DNA from: Opisthocomus hoazin
Taxonomy: Eukaryota > Chordata > Aves > Opisthocomiformes > Opisthocomidae
Length of the DNA stretch: 64,000 nucleotides
Assembly (NCBI RefSeq): GCF_030867145.1
Contig: NC_134416.1
Location: 94,589,183 to 94,653,182 of the forward strand
Reading direction: 5' to 3'
The notes beneath the pieces were generated by a model. The model was given only the letters and a program-made list of their open reading frames with translations, was not told the DNA's origin and ran no database searches. Below are positions 38,401 to 53,400 of the stretch, in pieces (the stretch's first letter is position 1; each line of letters begins with the position of its first letter). Made by a program: the position numbers and the translations under genes.

Positions 38401-41400
38401 AAGTAAGGTCATTTATTTAAATAACTGATATTTATGTACTTTTTCCTTGTCTTCCTCCCTCCTTCCCCTATAATCCTTATAGGAACATGTCTTTTGGGTG
38501 GTATCTTTAAACACGTTGTTCATACTTGTGTTTGGTAAGTATCATTTGCCCTTAGGTTTTTAAGAGATTCTTCTTTCTGAAGTGATAATGCAGGTTAATT
38601 TTAAGGCTGTTCTCTCAGAATACATGAATTTGACATCTATAAAATGGAACCACAAACAAACTGGGAATATGGATAATAAATCTTTATTGCTTCCAGTTTT
38701 GTCATTTTAATTCCTTTATGCGAATAGGTTTTAAATAGGAAATCTACCAAAAGCTTAATGATGTCAGCCAAAGCACAGAAAATAATATTTGTTTGGAATA
38801 CTGTTAAGTTAAAGAAGGAACCCCCTGGAATTTAATTTATGAGCAAATGCAGTACTTCTAGGAATGTCTAGGATTTTTTTTTTCACCTTACAGTTTTTGC
38901 TAGATACACTTCAATCAATTTTTTCATCAGGAATTCACTTTTGGAGCTCAAGTTTGGGAGGGAAGAGGGCATGCAAGAATGTAGCTGACTCTGTAGAGCT
39001 GTCCAATATACTTTCATTTTGTGTGTCCAGAAGTACTATGGAACAACTTTCCTTAGTTCATGCAATTTCGACTTAAATTTTAGAAGATAGTAAATTCTAA
39101 TCAGTGGTGTGTTTTACTTTATTTTCCTTTCTGCTTCCTGTAGATGCTGAAGCTGAACTGCAATTTTAAATGTTTTAAAAACTCTTTCTGTTTCTAGTGC
39201 AAGACAGAAATACTTCTGTGTTCTGATTCCATGTATAGATAGTGCTAGGAAAATTTCTTGGACATAAACTTGTCACAGCTTAAAAAAAAAATTAAAAAAC
39301 CCCCCAAATTGTATGTGTGTGCTTCTTGATCATTTGAACCCTGAAAGAAAAGGGTAAAATGCCTACCTTAGTGTAAATAGCAGTAAGCTTCCCCTTGAGA
39401 GTTTCTGGAATGCCTATTTCATATTTACTCCTTTTAATATGTAGGGTAAATTTGCATTTCCACGCTGGTTTTACTGCAGAAAGGGAGGTAACAAATTTAG
39501 ATTTTTTTTTTTTTTTAAGGCCCTCCTGAGAGGCCTTAGACTGTTATTCAGATTCTTTTTGTTTGTTTGTACCTTACACCTGTTGAATGACAGGAGAATA
39601 GCAGCTCTTCCCTATGCCTCAATTTTGCCTGTTTCTCTGCAAATCTCTGCAATTTCTCTGCCTGTTTCTTCTTTTGCATTATGGTGCTCAAGCTCATTAG
39701 TGTTGTTAATTTGACAGAAGTGTGTGCAGAAGCAGCAGTATTTTAGTGACAAGATAGAGCCTTTTATACACTTGAAGAGATACTGGACACAAAGTTTCAC
39801 TTGCTCTGAATTACTAGTTTAGAAAGGGATTGGTTATGTTGCTTTCATTTTTTGAGTGGTCTTTCTTGGCCAAAGAGCTGGAGTTTTAAAAACTGAAGTT
39901 GTACTGTAAATAAGAAATTTTTGCTGGCAAAGTGAAGCACACAATACAGAACCAGTGAGTTGAGAGTTTAGTGACTGAAATTAATCAGCAGTTCAAAAGA
40001 AAATAAAAAGAATTATCATGTATATTTAATTCACAAAACCTGTAACTGTTCTAATAAGAGTTGGAAAATACTTGAATTATTTCTTATTGATAATTAATCT
40101 CTTTTAATCTGTAGTTATCAGAAGTCAATTAGGTTTTTAGCAGCTATAAAATTTAGGCTTTTTTAATTAGTAGAGAAGAACAATGAAGTTTCTAAATTCT
40201 TTATTTAAATTCAATAATAAGTAAGAAAAGAATAATTAATAACGTTGTCAGAGAGATGTGTTTTCTAGGTGTTCTTTAGAAGTGGGAAACGAACAAGTAG
40301 AGAAGAGAAGGGAAATGACTCTCCCAAGCAAGCGAGCAGGAACTTAATTTGTGCCTTTCAGGCCTATTTTCACTATCTTTCCCACTAGGTAATACTGCCT
40401 AATTTACAGCTGCCTAATCTCTAGTTATTTGTAATTACAGTCCTGGTGAGTTCAGATGTCACAGGAGGTAATTCCTAGAAGATAAGCCAGAAGGAAAGCA
40501 TTTGGAACCTTAATTACTGGTCCAGAAATTCTCCTATGGTGTTCTTTTAGACAAGTTAATTAACTTCAAGTTAATTCATATTTTCTATAGCTCATTTTAG
40601 TACTCACAGAAGAGTTTGTACTCCTTCATGTTTTTTATTAAAAGGGATTTATTAGAAATTCTCTTTTAAGTGAAGTTATTTGAAAAACATGATAAACTGT
40701 ACACTATAATCTCATAAAACACTGTCAAAAAGATATGATGTTGAAGTCATGAGTCTGATGTCTGTAGTAGTTGTGAATGTGATTTTTTTTTTTTTTTTTT
40801 TTTAATCTCACTTTTCTTTATCTTGCTCTTACTGGCCAGGAAGAGCTCAAGTTATCCCTTTATCTTTTACACTTTTTTCTATTGCCCGTGACTGATGCTT
40901 TCTTTGAAAGGGACATAAATGAAAACTTTCTGATCATTGATTAGGGTAATACAAGTCCTGCTAAATCTTTTCCCTTTTTTTTTTTTTTACATGTTGGTCA
41001 TAACGGAAATGAGGAGGAGAGATAAAATCATTAGGCTTTTTATTTGAGGGGATGCTTAGTCTACAATGGTCCCCAGAGTTGGATTATCATGATACAGTGA
41101 AGGCAACATAGGTGAAAATAAAAGCTTGCAGTTACTGCAGCCCTTTTACTTCCTGTTGACTCCCTCTGCCCGTAGGAAAGTGATGTTGAATTCTGTAGTT
41201 TGTCCTAGCTTGCTTAGAAGACCAGGGAGTGAGCTAAAGCAACTACTTCCTCCTGTTGCAAATACACAGGTGTCCAAAAATGGGGAAGGTGCTGTGTTTT
41301 TTAATTAAAATTCCTACTGAGACCTCAGAATTGGCAAGAGTGAGTTCTCAGGGATTAGGACAATTCTTAATACATTAATTTAAAGTAAAACACTTCTCAG

Positions 41401-44400
41401 TTGCTCCTCATTCCTTCTCTGGAACATCGTCTTTCTCCCCCTCATCTTCTCTTCCCTTTGCAAATTTCTTCAGGGCTTGCATTTTTCACAGTATTCTTAA
41501 GAATTAAAGGCCTAAACCCGAAACCTTGCTAAAGTAAGTCTCATCTGACCAAGATGTAAAATGGCAGCTGAAGTCTTTTAGTGTGTAGGAAAGAATGAAT
41601 ATACAGAACAGATTCTTACAGCAGTCTGAGACCAATACCACCCTAGTATCCAAGACTGAAAAAGTGAATTAATTTACACACAGAAAGATGAACTAAGAAG
41701 GAAAAGACTGTCCTCTGATTCTGTGTAGTTTTATATTGTTTGTAGTCTTTCAGTGTGAATTCTGATCTGATTTTCAATGTTTGTAAAATTACAGAAGTAC
41801 AACACTTGCAAATATTTGCCCAGAAAGTAACTTTTTTTTGTTGTTTTCACAAAATTGATAAGTAGAATAATTACCGTGTTAAAACACACGTCCTGCTTTA
41901 TTTAGCAGTTTTCATGGCCTTTTTTTCCCCTTCTTTCTACTTATGTTATGCAGCATTTTGTCCGTACCACATTGGTCACTTCTCCATTGTTGGCCTGGGC
42001 TTTGAAGAATATGTAAGTACTGTTTTATAATTTCAAAATTTAAAAAAATGATGCTATATATTGAAACACAGTATTTTTGTAGCATCCTTCCACTTTTATT
42101 TGTGATTGCAAAAGTAACCTGGACCATGTCTTATTTTTTTTCCTAAACCTTTTTAATGTGTGATTAAAAATGTTTTCCCATTCTTTCCCACTTACTCTGG
42201 TATTTATGTTTTAAGTGAGGTTTCCTCCTTTTACAAAAAAAATGCATACTTTTTAAGTCTCTTGTTCCTCGTGTACGTTTTTAGTTTGCGTACTGAGTAA
42301 TTTTCCTAGTTGATGATGATAGGTAGTGAAAGCCAGGAGGTAGTGTGAGGTGACACTTTTTGTTTCCTCTATATAGGAATATCATGTTTGAAGAACACAG
42401 TTGTTAGACTTTTCCAGTAAATGTAAACATTTTCTGCTCTTGATGGAGATACCAAAAAAGTAGCAGATGATTAAAGCATGTAAAAACTAAAGAAACTTGT
42501 TATTCTTCTCGAAGAGCTGAGATTCAGAATTCGTCTTAATTACATAAAAGGGAGATGTAATCTTTTAAGAGGCTGATAAATTTTCCCTTTGTTTCCACTC
42601 CAGGTTCAAGCATCTCACTTTGAAGGCCTGATTACAACTATAGTCGGATATGTTCTGCTAGCAGTGACTCTCATTGTTTGTCATGTATCCTTTTGTCAGT
42701 AGTTACCTCGTTCAGATTTTACATGTAAATCATTTTTCCAGCTATATTTTGAGGAGGCACAGACATGATGCAGATGCAATTAATTTATCATTTTGCTCTT
42801 CTGGTGAAATCAGTAGAAAAAGTCTCTTCTGTTCTTGGACATTTAAAAGTTTTCAGTGTGACTGCATTCTTCAGAAGACTTGCACATGTTGAACAACACA
42901 GTCATAGGCTTTATGCTTGCTTGAAGGCCTCCAACTAAATTCCGAAGGTCTGTCTGAGAAGATCAGTGTACAACCATTGTCTTTTCCTCACTGTCCTTAA
43001 GCTATTGCTGTGGGGTACTTAGTTGCAGCAGAAAGAGAAATGGGATTATGAAAATATGTAGGGTACGATGGTAAATTTATTCACATTTTTTTGATCCTGC
43101 CAGATCTTTAGAGTGCGGATTGTTTCAGTTTCTCTTTTATGTCTCTGAACTACTGACAACTTGCAGCAAGGATTTCTTTCAGGTGATAACCTTCATTATT
43201 ACTAAGAAAGTTTAAGTAACAGCAGGGTCCTGAAAGCTAGAAGGATTTGGTCACGAGTAGTCTGCATTTTAGCTGTATGTTTTTAAAGGGACTACACCAA
43301 GTTCAGTTTGAAAGAATAAACATTTGTTAGCAGTTTTGTGTTCAAGGGTACACAAAGCCGACATCAACTTTAGACCACACTATACCAATGTGCAGTGGAA
43401 ATGTGGTAAAACAGTTGATCAGCATGTCTCTATTTTGCCTCCTAAAAGAAGACAAAACAAAACCCTGAAACTGTAATATGCATCCAGATTTTCTTGTAAA
43501 AGGTGAGAATTTGTTTCAGACTACATGAAAAGGAAAGCTGCCATTTAAGGGAGGCCTTTAATTTTGAAACTTGCTTACTCATGGCAGACTTTTTCAAAGG
43601 CAATTCTTTGTTTCTTGAGAAAATTTTTGGATGCTTAATTTAAGAAGGATGATAGTATTATTATTTATCTATTAATTTATTTTAGACGCATGTTTGGAGG
43701 GGTTATCCAGCACATCAGATTGTGACTTCCAGAGTCACAGCCAATTTTGGAAATAGAACCCTGATAAAACACATACTTCCTATTTCACTTCTGTCTTTGA
43801 TAAAGTTTCCTGTTGCTAAAAGCCCCATAATATAGTGTTTCATATGAATGAAACTATGTTATAAAGTATTTTTCAGTATTATTTTCTTGACAAAACTATT
43901 CAGGGTTTGGCAGCACTTGTTAAATTCCAGCGATCACGTCGTTTATTAGGAGTTTGCTATATTGTTGTCAAGGTAATACTATTTTTTTGTGTGTGTCGAA
44001 AAACCCTCTCAATTTAAGCTTACATCATAATTTTCTTAGCAATTTTTGTTAATCTAGTGATTTGTTGGTTTCTCTTTTTTCCTAAAGGTTTCCTTATTAG
44101 TGGTCGTTGAAATTGGTGTGTTTCCTCTCATCTGTGGCTGGTGGCTGGATATATGCTCTTTGGTAAAAATGGAAATAAATGGAATCTTTTTTAATGATAT
44201 TTATAGTTAAGGGGAAAAAAGTTCTGGTGAGAAGAATTGTTGATACGGGTTTGACAGCACTCTTCTGTTTTTCTAAACATAGTGTCTCCAGAGGGAAATG
44301 TTTTTAAGTACTGCTTAATGCTAATTTTGTTTTCCTTTATGTTACTAAATTAACATGCTGTTGTTAAAATAATAAGATCCTAATCCTTTTTGCTGCATTT

Positions 44401-47400
44401 ACAAGACCACTGTGGTAATGAACTTACTTGTAGGCAAACTTGTGTGCTGAATAAACTTCTTTATATAGCCATCTTATGTGAAATGGTAATGCCTTCATAT
44501 TTTAATAGTTGTACAATCTCTTTCTGTTTGAACAAGATACATGCTGTGTTTGCTTGGAAATGAGAAAATTGTTTTTCAGGACAGAAAAACTGTCTAAGTG
44601 ATTAATTTCAAGTGGAGAAAATTAATTTCTTCTAGCCTTGGTAGAAATAGAATTTTCTTTAATGGAAAAAGTATTTGCTTCCATCACGGCGTCACTTTGT
44701 TTGAACTGATTTGTAACTTATGTAGGCCATGTTAGTGTTTGAGTTGACTTCTTTCTTCCTTCTGTCAGAAGAAAGAAATTGATCTTTTTTTGCTGTTCTT
44801 ATTGTAAATTCCCTTTTTTTTCCTAATTAAATGCTATAATTATTTATATGTTAGCGGGAGGCAGACATTTGAATTAAATGCCTAGTAGTATATGTGAACT
44901 AGGGTAAACAAAATGAGTCACTTGTGGAGGTTTGCCAAACTTTATTTGTATTTGTTTACTATTTACCTTCTAGGAGATGTTTGATGCCACTTTGAAAGAC
45001 AGAGAATTGAGCTTTCAGTCTGCCCCAGGTACCACAATGTTTCTGCACTGGTTAGTTGGAATGGTTTACGTCTTTTATTTTGCATCCTTCATTCTTTTAC
45101 TGAGAGAGGTAAGTCTATAAGAACACAACTGGTATGTAACATAGTTAGAGAAGCTTGTGTGATGAACTGTTAGTTAAAATCTTTCATGTGTGGGTATTGC
45201 TGCTACTGTGTTTTCTGTGTGTATATTTGAATTCAGCCTTATGTAAAAGTGGCCACACTAGTACTTACTGCAGTGGAAAATGGTGATTTAGAGTATATTT
45301 TACTTAGAGATTTTTATTTTACAGAGAGTCCTTAAACATGGGTCTTGTCTTCAAGTGAATCTATATATATTTCAGTTGTTTGATTGATTAATACTTCAAA
45401 ATTAAGCTTATAGTTGGTTATTGCTTCTCTACTTCTCTATGATAATGTTCCTTTGTTCTGTTTCTGTACCATTTTGTTGGCCCTTGTTCAACAAATATCC
45501 CTGTTATGTTCAAAATTTACTTGCTACAGCAGTGTTACGCAAAATGAAAAATAAAGAATACAAAGATAATTTTCTCTTCATATATTGTTTTCTGTTTCCT
45601 GCTTCAGGTATTGAGACCTGGTGTCTTATGGTTTCTCAGGAATTTGAACGATCCAGACTTTAATCCTGTGCAGGAAATGATTCACTTGCCCATTTACAGA
45701 CATCTCAGGAGGTTTATCTTATCAGTGGTAAGTACTTCCCTCACAAATTTCTTTATCTGGAAAGAAAATTTCATACCTTAGTTCCCATACATGCTGTGGT
45801 GTATTTAAGGAAAAACATTTTCAGCATGAAGGTGATTAGACACTGGAACAAGTTGCCAACAGAATCTACGTCTTTGGAGATATTCAGATCTCAACTGGGT
45901 AAGGTTCTGAGCAACCTGATGTAACTGGATCTGCTCAGCAGGGGGTTGGGATGGTTCACTTCTGGAGGTCCCTTCCAAAACAGTTTTTTCTGTGATACCT
46001 TCTTATGCAAAATCACAGGAAATGTTGGTGTATTCGGACAACAGGTGTTTATTATTGTGAATATTGTAAATTCATCTCTTTCACGATGGTCTTAGTTACA
46101 AGTTTTGTGTCCAGTTCACCTAAAGTAGTGCAGCAGAGGTAGAGTAACTTTCTAGTTACGTTTTGGATTGGATTGTGTTTACCTAGCCAGTGGTGTCTGT
46201 TTCCAGATTATCATTGTGAGATATTGAAAACAGTGAAAGTTTTTTGCTTGTTTGTCAGAAGTTTGCCTAGCATGCAGTAAGGGAAGGGCCTTGGGCTGTC
46301 TTTGACATAAATGTCACATCAACTGTGAAAACTGATATACCAGAAACATTATTATTTGACATACTGTATTAATACAGCTGAAGTGCGTTGAGCAGTGAAA
46401 GCTCATAGAGAGATCTTGGTTCTGTTAGAGTGCCCTTCAGTACATGAGAGCAGCTGACCTGTCCACCTTTCAGAATATTTTCTCCTTAGTTGATGGTAAT
46501 GCTTTAGCTGCCTGAAACTTTGTCACAGCAAGTGGCCCAAATAGAAGCAAAGACGTGCTTGTTACTAAAGGTATTAGAGATACATTCTCAGGCTCTGTTG
46601 GAACCGGTGGTTACTTGGAACTTCACCTTTTTGATTTGCTTAGCTAATTAATTCAGAACTTTTACCAGCCTTGTGCTAGAATGTGGGACCTAGAATGGCA
46701 ATCATTTACAGCTTACCATTTCAAAAAAGAAGTCACTTTTCAAATTGTGTTTCTTTCTCAATATTTTTAAGAAGTTTCTTGTGCAGAACATATATTAAGT
46801 TTCAGGAAGAATGAGATTTGATTTTTCTTTTTTACGTAAACACCTTTTTTTTTTTTTTGCATATTTAGTCTCTATTGGTGCATTTATATGAAGTGTAAGA
46901 ATGTGTTTAAAAAGTACTTGATTTTTCATCTGGTTCCTTCAGGAACAGGATTTATAAAATGGCATGATCTTCATGCAACTGATCTCCCCTACTAAATTTT
47001 GATCTTTCAGACAATTTAAATTGCGAGGGAATAAAAACGGAAAGATCTTTTGAGGCTTCCCCAAGTTGCTTGAAAACTCAGCTGCTGAGAAAAGAGAGGA
47101 ATCCAAAATAGTGATCCCAGTGCCAGGGGAGGGGGAAGACAGTGGAACTGTCTGCCATGATTCTGACTGTCAGCTGGCCAGTCAGTGCTTATTCAGCCGC
47201 AGTCCTGTTTGGCGAGGGCATCGCAGCGTGCCGGCCAGCCTGGGATGGAGTGCAGTCGCTTCATAGCGGCCCGTGCCCTTCGGCGCTTCGGAGTGGTCAC
47301 TGTAACAGCGTTGCTGGAGGTGTCTTGGCTGTGGCTGGACAGTGCTTGCACAGCATCAAGGCTTCTCCTCTTTCCTGCTCTGCCCTGCTCCCTCACCGCT

Positions 47401-50400
47401 CCAGCGAGTGCACTGGGGGCTGGGAGGGGGTGTACCTGGGACACCTGGCCCAAACTGACTAAAAGGGTGTTCCATACCATATGACATCACGCTAAGCAGT
47501 AAGAGCTGTGGGAAGGGAGGAGGAAGGGGGGGACGCTCAAGGGTATGGTGTTTGTCTTCCTGAGCAACTGTTAACATGCACTGAGGCCCTGCTTTCCAGG
47601 GAGTTGCTAATCGTCTGTCTGCTGGTGGGAAGCAGTGACGTAATTCCCCTCTTGTTTTGCTTGCATGCACAGCTTTTGCTTTCTCTATTAACCTGCCATT
47701 ATCTCAATCCACAAGTCTTCTTGCCTTCCTTCTATTTTCTCCCCACTCAGCCAGAGAGGGGAGTGAGTGAGCAGCTGGGTAGATGTTTGGCCCTTAGCCA
47801 GGGCTAATCCACCATGCATGGGAAACATGAGAGAGGGGGGTGGGAAACCAGGGTCGGTTGTTTCTGCTGTTCGGGCTAACTTGTTTAACTTCCTTGTTGC
47901 AGATTGTCTTTGGATCAATTGTACTGCTCATGCTCTGGCTTCCTATACGCATTATTAAGTATCTCCTGCCTCACTTTCTTCCATATAATGTTATGCTCTA
48001 CAGGTAAGCATTTAATTTTTAAAAAATACGGGTTTTTTCAGTCTCTCTGTAACTACACAAAAGTTTATTTGCACTCTTTGAGCATTAATGTGACATTGTT
48101 TGGTATGTTATTTTGTTTGTCTTCGATGTATCTAAACTTCATTGTTCCAGAAAAGTAAAAAGATAAAGGACATGGATACATCATACAATTTGTCAAATAA
48201 AAAGCTACTAAGAAAATAAAAGGCATCTTGTATTACTTCCGTAATGATAACTATTTGACTTTTATATACCCTCAAAACACTTTCCCCTTCAACTTTTTGA
48301 TAGTGAAGTTGCTGCCGTGTTTGTTTTTCACATTCATTCCTGATTATTATTGCTTCAAGAATAAAAGAGTATCTGTAACTGCATTTATTTTTAATGACAG
48401 CAGTATCTTTCTGTTTCTAAATAATATTTGAAACAGCAATGATCAAAGCAAATAGAAAAGCAAATCATATTCTTTGACATAATCTTTCTCAACATTTTTT
48501 CGTAAATTTCTTGTGCACCTAAGTGCCTAAACACTCATGAACACTTACGATAGAGTCATAGCATTATTAAAGTTGGAAAAGACCTCTGAGATCATAAAGT
48601 CCAACCGTCAACCTGTGCTCAGAGTAGTATGTAAGGGGAAGTGTCTGCGAAAACCTAAGAATTGTTCCTGTTGGTGTCCAATGTATTTTTTGTTGTGGTG
48701 GTATTAATAATCTTTTACACTGAATCATATAATCACAGTGTTCCTTATATTTGACTTCCTGCTCTTACCATTGTTTCTAGTGATGCTCCAGTAAGTGAAC
48801 TTTCCCTAGAGCTCCTTTTGCTTCAGGTGGTGCTTCCAGCTTTGCTAGAACAAGGACATACAAGACAGTGGTTGAAAGGTCTTGTACGAGCATGGACTGT
48901 TACTGCTGGATACTTGCTGTAAGTACAGAAAGCCAAAATTGACTACAGGCATTGTGTCCAGCTTAGCCTTTCAGCATGAAAGCAGCATGCTTTGAAGAGG
49001 GTTATCCCAACAAATAGCTTTTTGTAGCTATTTTACAGATAAATACGTGATGAAAAATTTCTGTAGCGATCTCCTATGGAAGTACCTTCTTCTAAGCAGT
49101 AGTTGTACCTACTTCTGGACTAGTCATTGACAAGTAATTCTTTTGATACATGATTAGAGCATTTGTTTAGTAAAAAAAAAAAACATAAAAGTATGACTAA
49201 CAGCTTGTTAACTTCCTATTATATGGAAAAATTAGAGATAATTGTCAGCAGAGCATTTCCATGAGTCATTTAAGTAGAATTCACGTGCACTTCTTGCATT
49301 CCTTACTATAAGGAGGAAAAAAAAAAGGAAAAGAATATTTAGAACATCAAGCTGAAGAAGTGAATACCTTTAGTTGGTGATTTTAAAGTTAAAAGTTCAG
49401 TCTCTGAAGAAGGATGAAACTGTATCTTTGTCAGCTAAAGTAAATAATTACACAAAGTGAGGTTCTTTAATTTAGACTGCCAGGCAGAGTTCTAGCACTT
49501 GAAGTTATTTTTTAGGTCATACATTGTTTGCCAAATTAGTCAAGACAAAATTCAGGTTGATTTTGTTAGAAAGTTTTAAATTTAACCTCAAAGTATATTG
49601 GCATTCTCCCACCATGTCTTGCTCATTGTGGGTCATGCCAATGCAGCACTGTTAGCAAAGAATAAATCATCCTAAGTTATGTCTGAGACTCTGGCAAAAT
49701 GAAGAAGAAATTTATTTTTTTTTTCCTTCCACTGCAATCAAAAATATTTTAGCTTCTCATAAGGAAACTCTCCCCACCCCTGTTCTCTTAGTTTGCATTA
49801 TGTAAAGTGATTTTTTTAAATTAATTTGTCCATGTTTTGATAGTGTTTAAGTATGACACAAGAATAGAATTTCAGAGATGATGATCAAAATGGCTTTGCT
49901 TTCTCCACTGTTCTGGACAATTCTGAAATACCTCTTCAGCAATTTTAGTTGAGCAAAGATGAAAATATTTTCCTCTGCTTTTTTTAGAAAGCAAACTGCC
50001 GTGAATATGTTTTCATTGTCTGCCAGTAGAATATCTGCATGCGTCTTACTGCTGGTAAAAATTCTGCTAAAGCTGAGGAAAATTAACTTCCAGATGTTCA
50101 TATTGGGTTTGGGGGTTTTTTAATCAGAGTCAAATATCTGTTTGCTAATGGTGTATGCAAGACATGGAATACTTTTTAAAGTAGATTGACTCTTTAAAGT
50201 AGATTGACTCTTTCTAGGATTGATGTTCTTAGAAAGTTGTGAGCAGGTTTTGAATAATTTAGAATCTTCTTGAAAGACTCTGACTGTACTTTTGAAAACA
50301 TGTCTATAGCAATACAGTACTGTCCTTGTACAGTTTAGGTTTGAGGGCAATTGCTTCCAATAGAGCTTAGTACCAGTAAAGTAAAAGCTGTCAGTTGAGC

Positions 50401-53400
50401 TGCCTGCTTACGTGAACTATCGATGCAATTTTCCTTTTATATGCACAGTAAGTTTTAATACCAGATGTTGTTTTTAAAGCAGTCAAACAGATAAGTGACC
50501 TCTATTTGTGGCTGTATTCCCACTGTTCTAATCTGCATCCACGCTACCATTTTTCTTCTAAATTCTGTGTTTAGGATGACATTGAGTACCTTATCAGAAA
50601 ATGGTTTATTTTACTTTGTCAGGATTCTGCAAGTACTCCTGTTTAAGTTTTGTACAACTTGTGCTTACTCTGAGTACGCCTATCTTTCTGTAAGATTCTC
50701 ATTCATATCAAACAGAACAAAACTGAAATTTTTCTTGTTACAGGGATCTCCATTCTTACCTACTTGGTGACCAGGAAGAGAATGAAAACAATGCAAACCA
50801 GCAGCCTAACAACCAGCATGCTCGCAATAATAATGCCATTCCAGTTGTGGGAGAAGGTCTTCACGCAGCCCATCAAGCCATACTGCAACAAGGAGGACCT
50901 GTGGGTTTCCAGCCTTATCGTAGGCCTTTAAAATTCCCACTCAGGGTACGTATATCTAACGCATTAAGAGAAAACGGAAGGGCATTTGAAAAATGGGTAT
51001 GATTTGTTTTTTGTAAGAAAGATTTGGCCCCCATGTTATCAGAAGTCAAGTGGTGGGTCTTGTTGTTTTGTGTTTTGCACTTTGCATCTTTCCAAAACAT
51101 AGACTTACAGTTATTCTCACATACAGCTTTTTTCAGCCTCTAACTGAAGGCCTTCAATTACTATTTTACTTATAGATCCCATACATGCTGTGTATTATCT
51201 ATTAGTTTACGTCTTATGTTCCTGACAGTTAGTAGTGGGGAGAAATATAGTAACCCGCAGCAAACAGGTAGTTCAGGAGTGTCTCTAACAAGTCATGGCT
51301 TTTCCCTCCACTGCTGTTTTTACCCTCTAAAAGGGCTCTTCACAGGGATGCATGAGCAACAACACTGCTGTAGAGGAAACGCTGGGAGGAAGTAGCACGG
51401 GTATGAAAAGGCTAGGGAAGCAGAATGAATTTACCCCTCTCATAGCAGCTGCTGTTACCTCAGTTGGGTTATAGCAGGAAGTCAAAGCATGCTCTGACTG
51501 AGAACAATTTAATCTAGCACAAATATGCATTTACTGCTGAAAGGATTGGTGCCAGTCTTCTTTCCATGGCAATTGCTTCTTTCTTCCCTGCTTCGCATGA
51601 ATGCCTGTGCTAGAACATACACACGATGAGCTGGAACAGGAAACTGGTTCAGCTGAAAACTGAGGTAATACAAAGAAGGCATTAGTTAGACACATTTGAA
51701 AGTTTATGGTGTTGTTTTTAAAGAAAATATGATACTTGTGACATTTTCACTTGGACTGAGTCAAGTTCTTATGAAGTTGCTGAGATGACAGGCAGGTTAA
51801 TTGACATTGGTTCCCTGACTGGCTGCTAAAGAGATAATTAAAGTGGATTCTCACTTACTGTGGCCTGGCAATATGTTACAACTGTAATGTGGACATGCTG
51901 CTTTCAAGGAAGGGGTGTGTTAACCTAGGACTCATTAAATCCTTTCTAGAACTACCCTTGCATGGGTTATTTTATTTTTGTGGATGCCTCTAGATAAGGA
52001 CAAGTACTGAAATCATCTCCTTCCCTCAAACCATTACATAGCTTTCAGTAATTTGGGGTGCTGACCTTGAACTGGGGTAATAACTAAGCAGTTTCATATT
52101 CAGCTGTCAAAGACTGTTTTTGCTGGTCTACTTACCTTCATCTAGACATTTTAACTTGTTCTTGGGACACTTCTACACAATGTAGAAATAAAACGAAAAT
52201 CAGATTTAACTGAATTTCTTTCCATTGTTATCATCAAGACGTATGACAAGCACTTGCACAATCTCAAACACATGGTAGCTCACTGACAGGATTCTGTGTC
52301 CCTGGTTCCACTTTGTTTGAAATATTTAAATAATGAACCTTTCAAGATCACTGTAGGTGCTTCAGTGATTTTTTAATATATTTGCCTTGGTTCTACTTGG
52401 ATAAGTTCATCTTATGAAAAATGTCTCCTGCACAGACATCTGCTATAGAAAGATACCGTATTTTAATTACTTTCCCAGTTGGGATTTTAAGCATTTGAGA
52501 AGAAAAATAGTAGTGTAAGCATCTGATCTTTTCTATGCTTTCATTATTTTTTTTTTATTTTAACCAAGTTTTAAGAACCTAGAAGAAGGTGGTTTATATT
52601 CATTTTTTATTATGTGTGAATGTTTTCCACTAGAACTCACTCATCGTGTCCATATGGATTGAGCAAGCAATACGAACTGATCCTTCATGTTTTTTCAGTT
52701 ACAAATAAGCATGTAAAACTTTGGTTTTGGTTATTTTTTTTAAATTTAATTAACTACATACTGTTAATCTCAAAATAAAAAGATCTGATTTTTTAAATTA
52801 TTCTGCATAAAAGCCTATCATCAGTTTGATCAGGCAATCTAGAGAATTCTTCCAACTCACTCCTTTTTCAAACAAATGTTCTCTTGTGCGGACCTCCCAA
52901 AGCCTCTACAGAACAAATGCTGATGTGTAGAATTTGTTGAATTTGCCTGCTACTGCCTTGTCTTCCTTTAGCATTCCTTTCACAATCCATAGTCATCAGC
53001 AGAGCGTGCAAACTCTCTGGCAAATTTTCTTTTGCGGATTTTTAGATTTTATTACTTTATTGTTGATTCTTTAAAAAAAAATCTATAAAAATAAATTTAT
53101 CATTACTTTTCATAGACTTGGTATGTTATTTCTAAAATCTCTTTTGGCTTGTCTTACTGTAATTTTGAATTTCACATACATCCATTTTCTGTTTGTGTTG
53201 TTTTTTGGTTGTTTTTCCCCCTGTGCATTTATTTCCAAATTCTGGAAATATCTTCATCTGGAAGCCATTGTTATTTTACTGTTTACTGTGACACCTTTGG
53301 GGAGACTTTTTCTTAAGTCTTCTGATTAGTAGTGTGAGTTTGTGCCAGACCTTCACTTCAGTATATTTAAATGCATCTACTCTGAGCATTTTTCTATTTA

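Noticed and set aside
47066..47484. Several overlapping open frames near 47.1-47.8 kb
   Set aside because: They are GC-rich LTR sequence in intron 16; frames on both strands overlap and none continues a gene.
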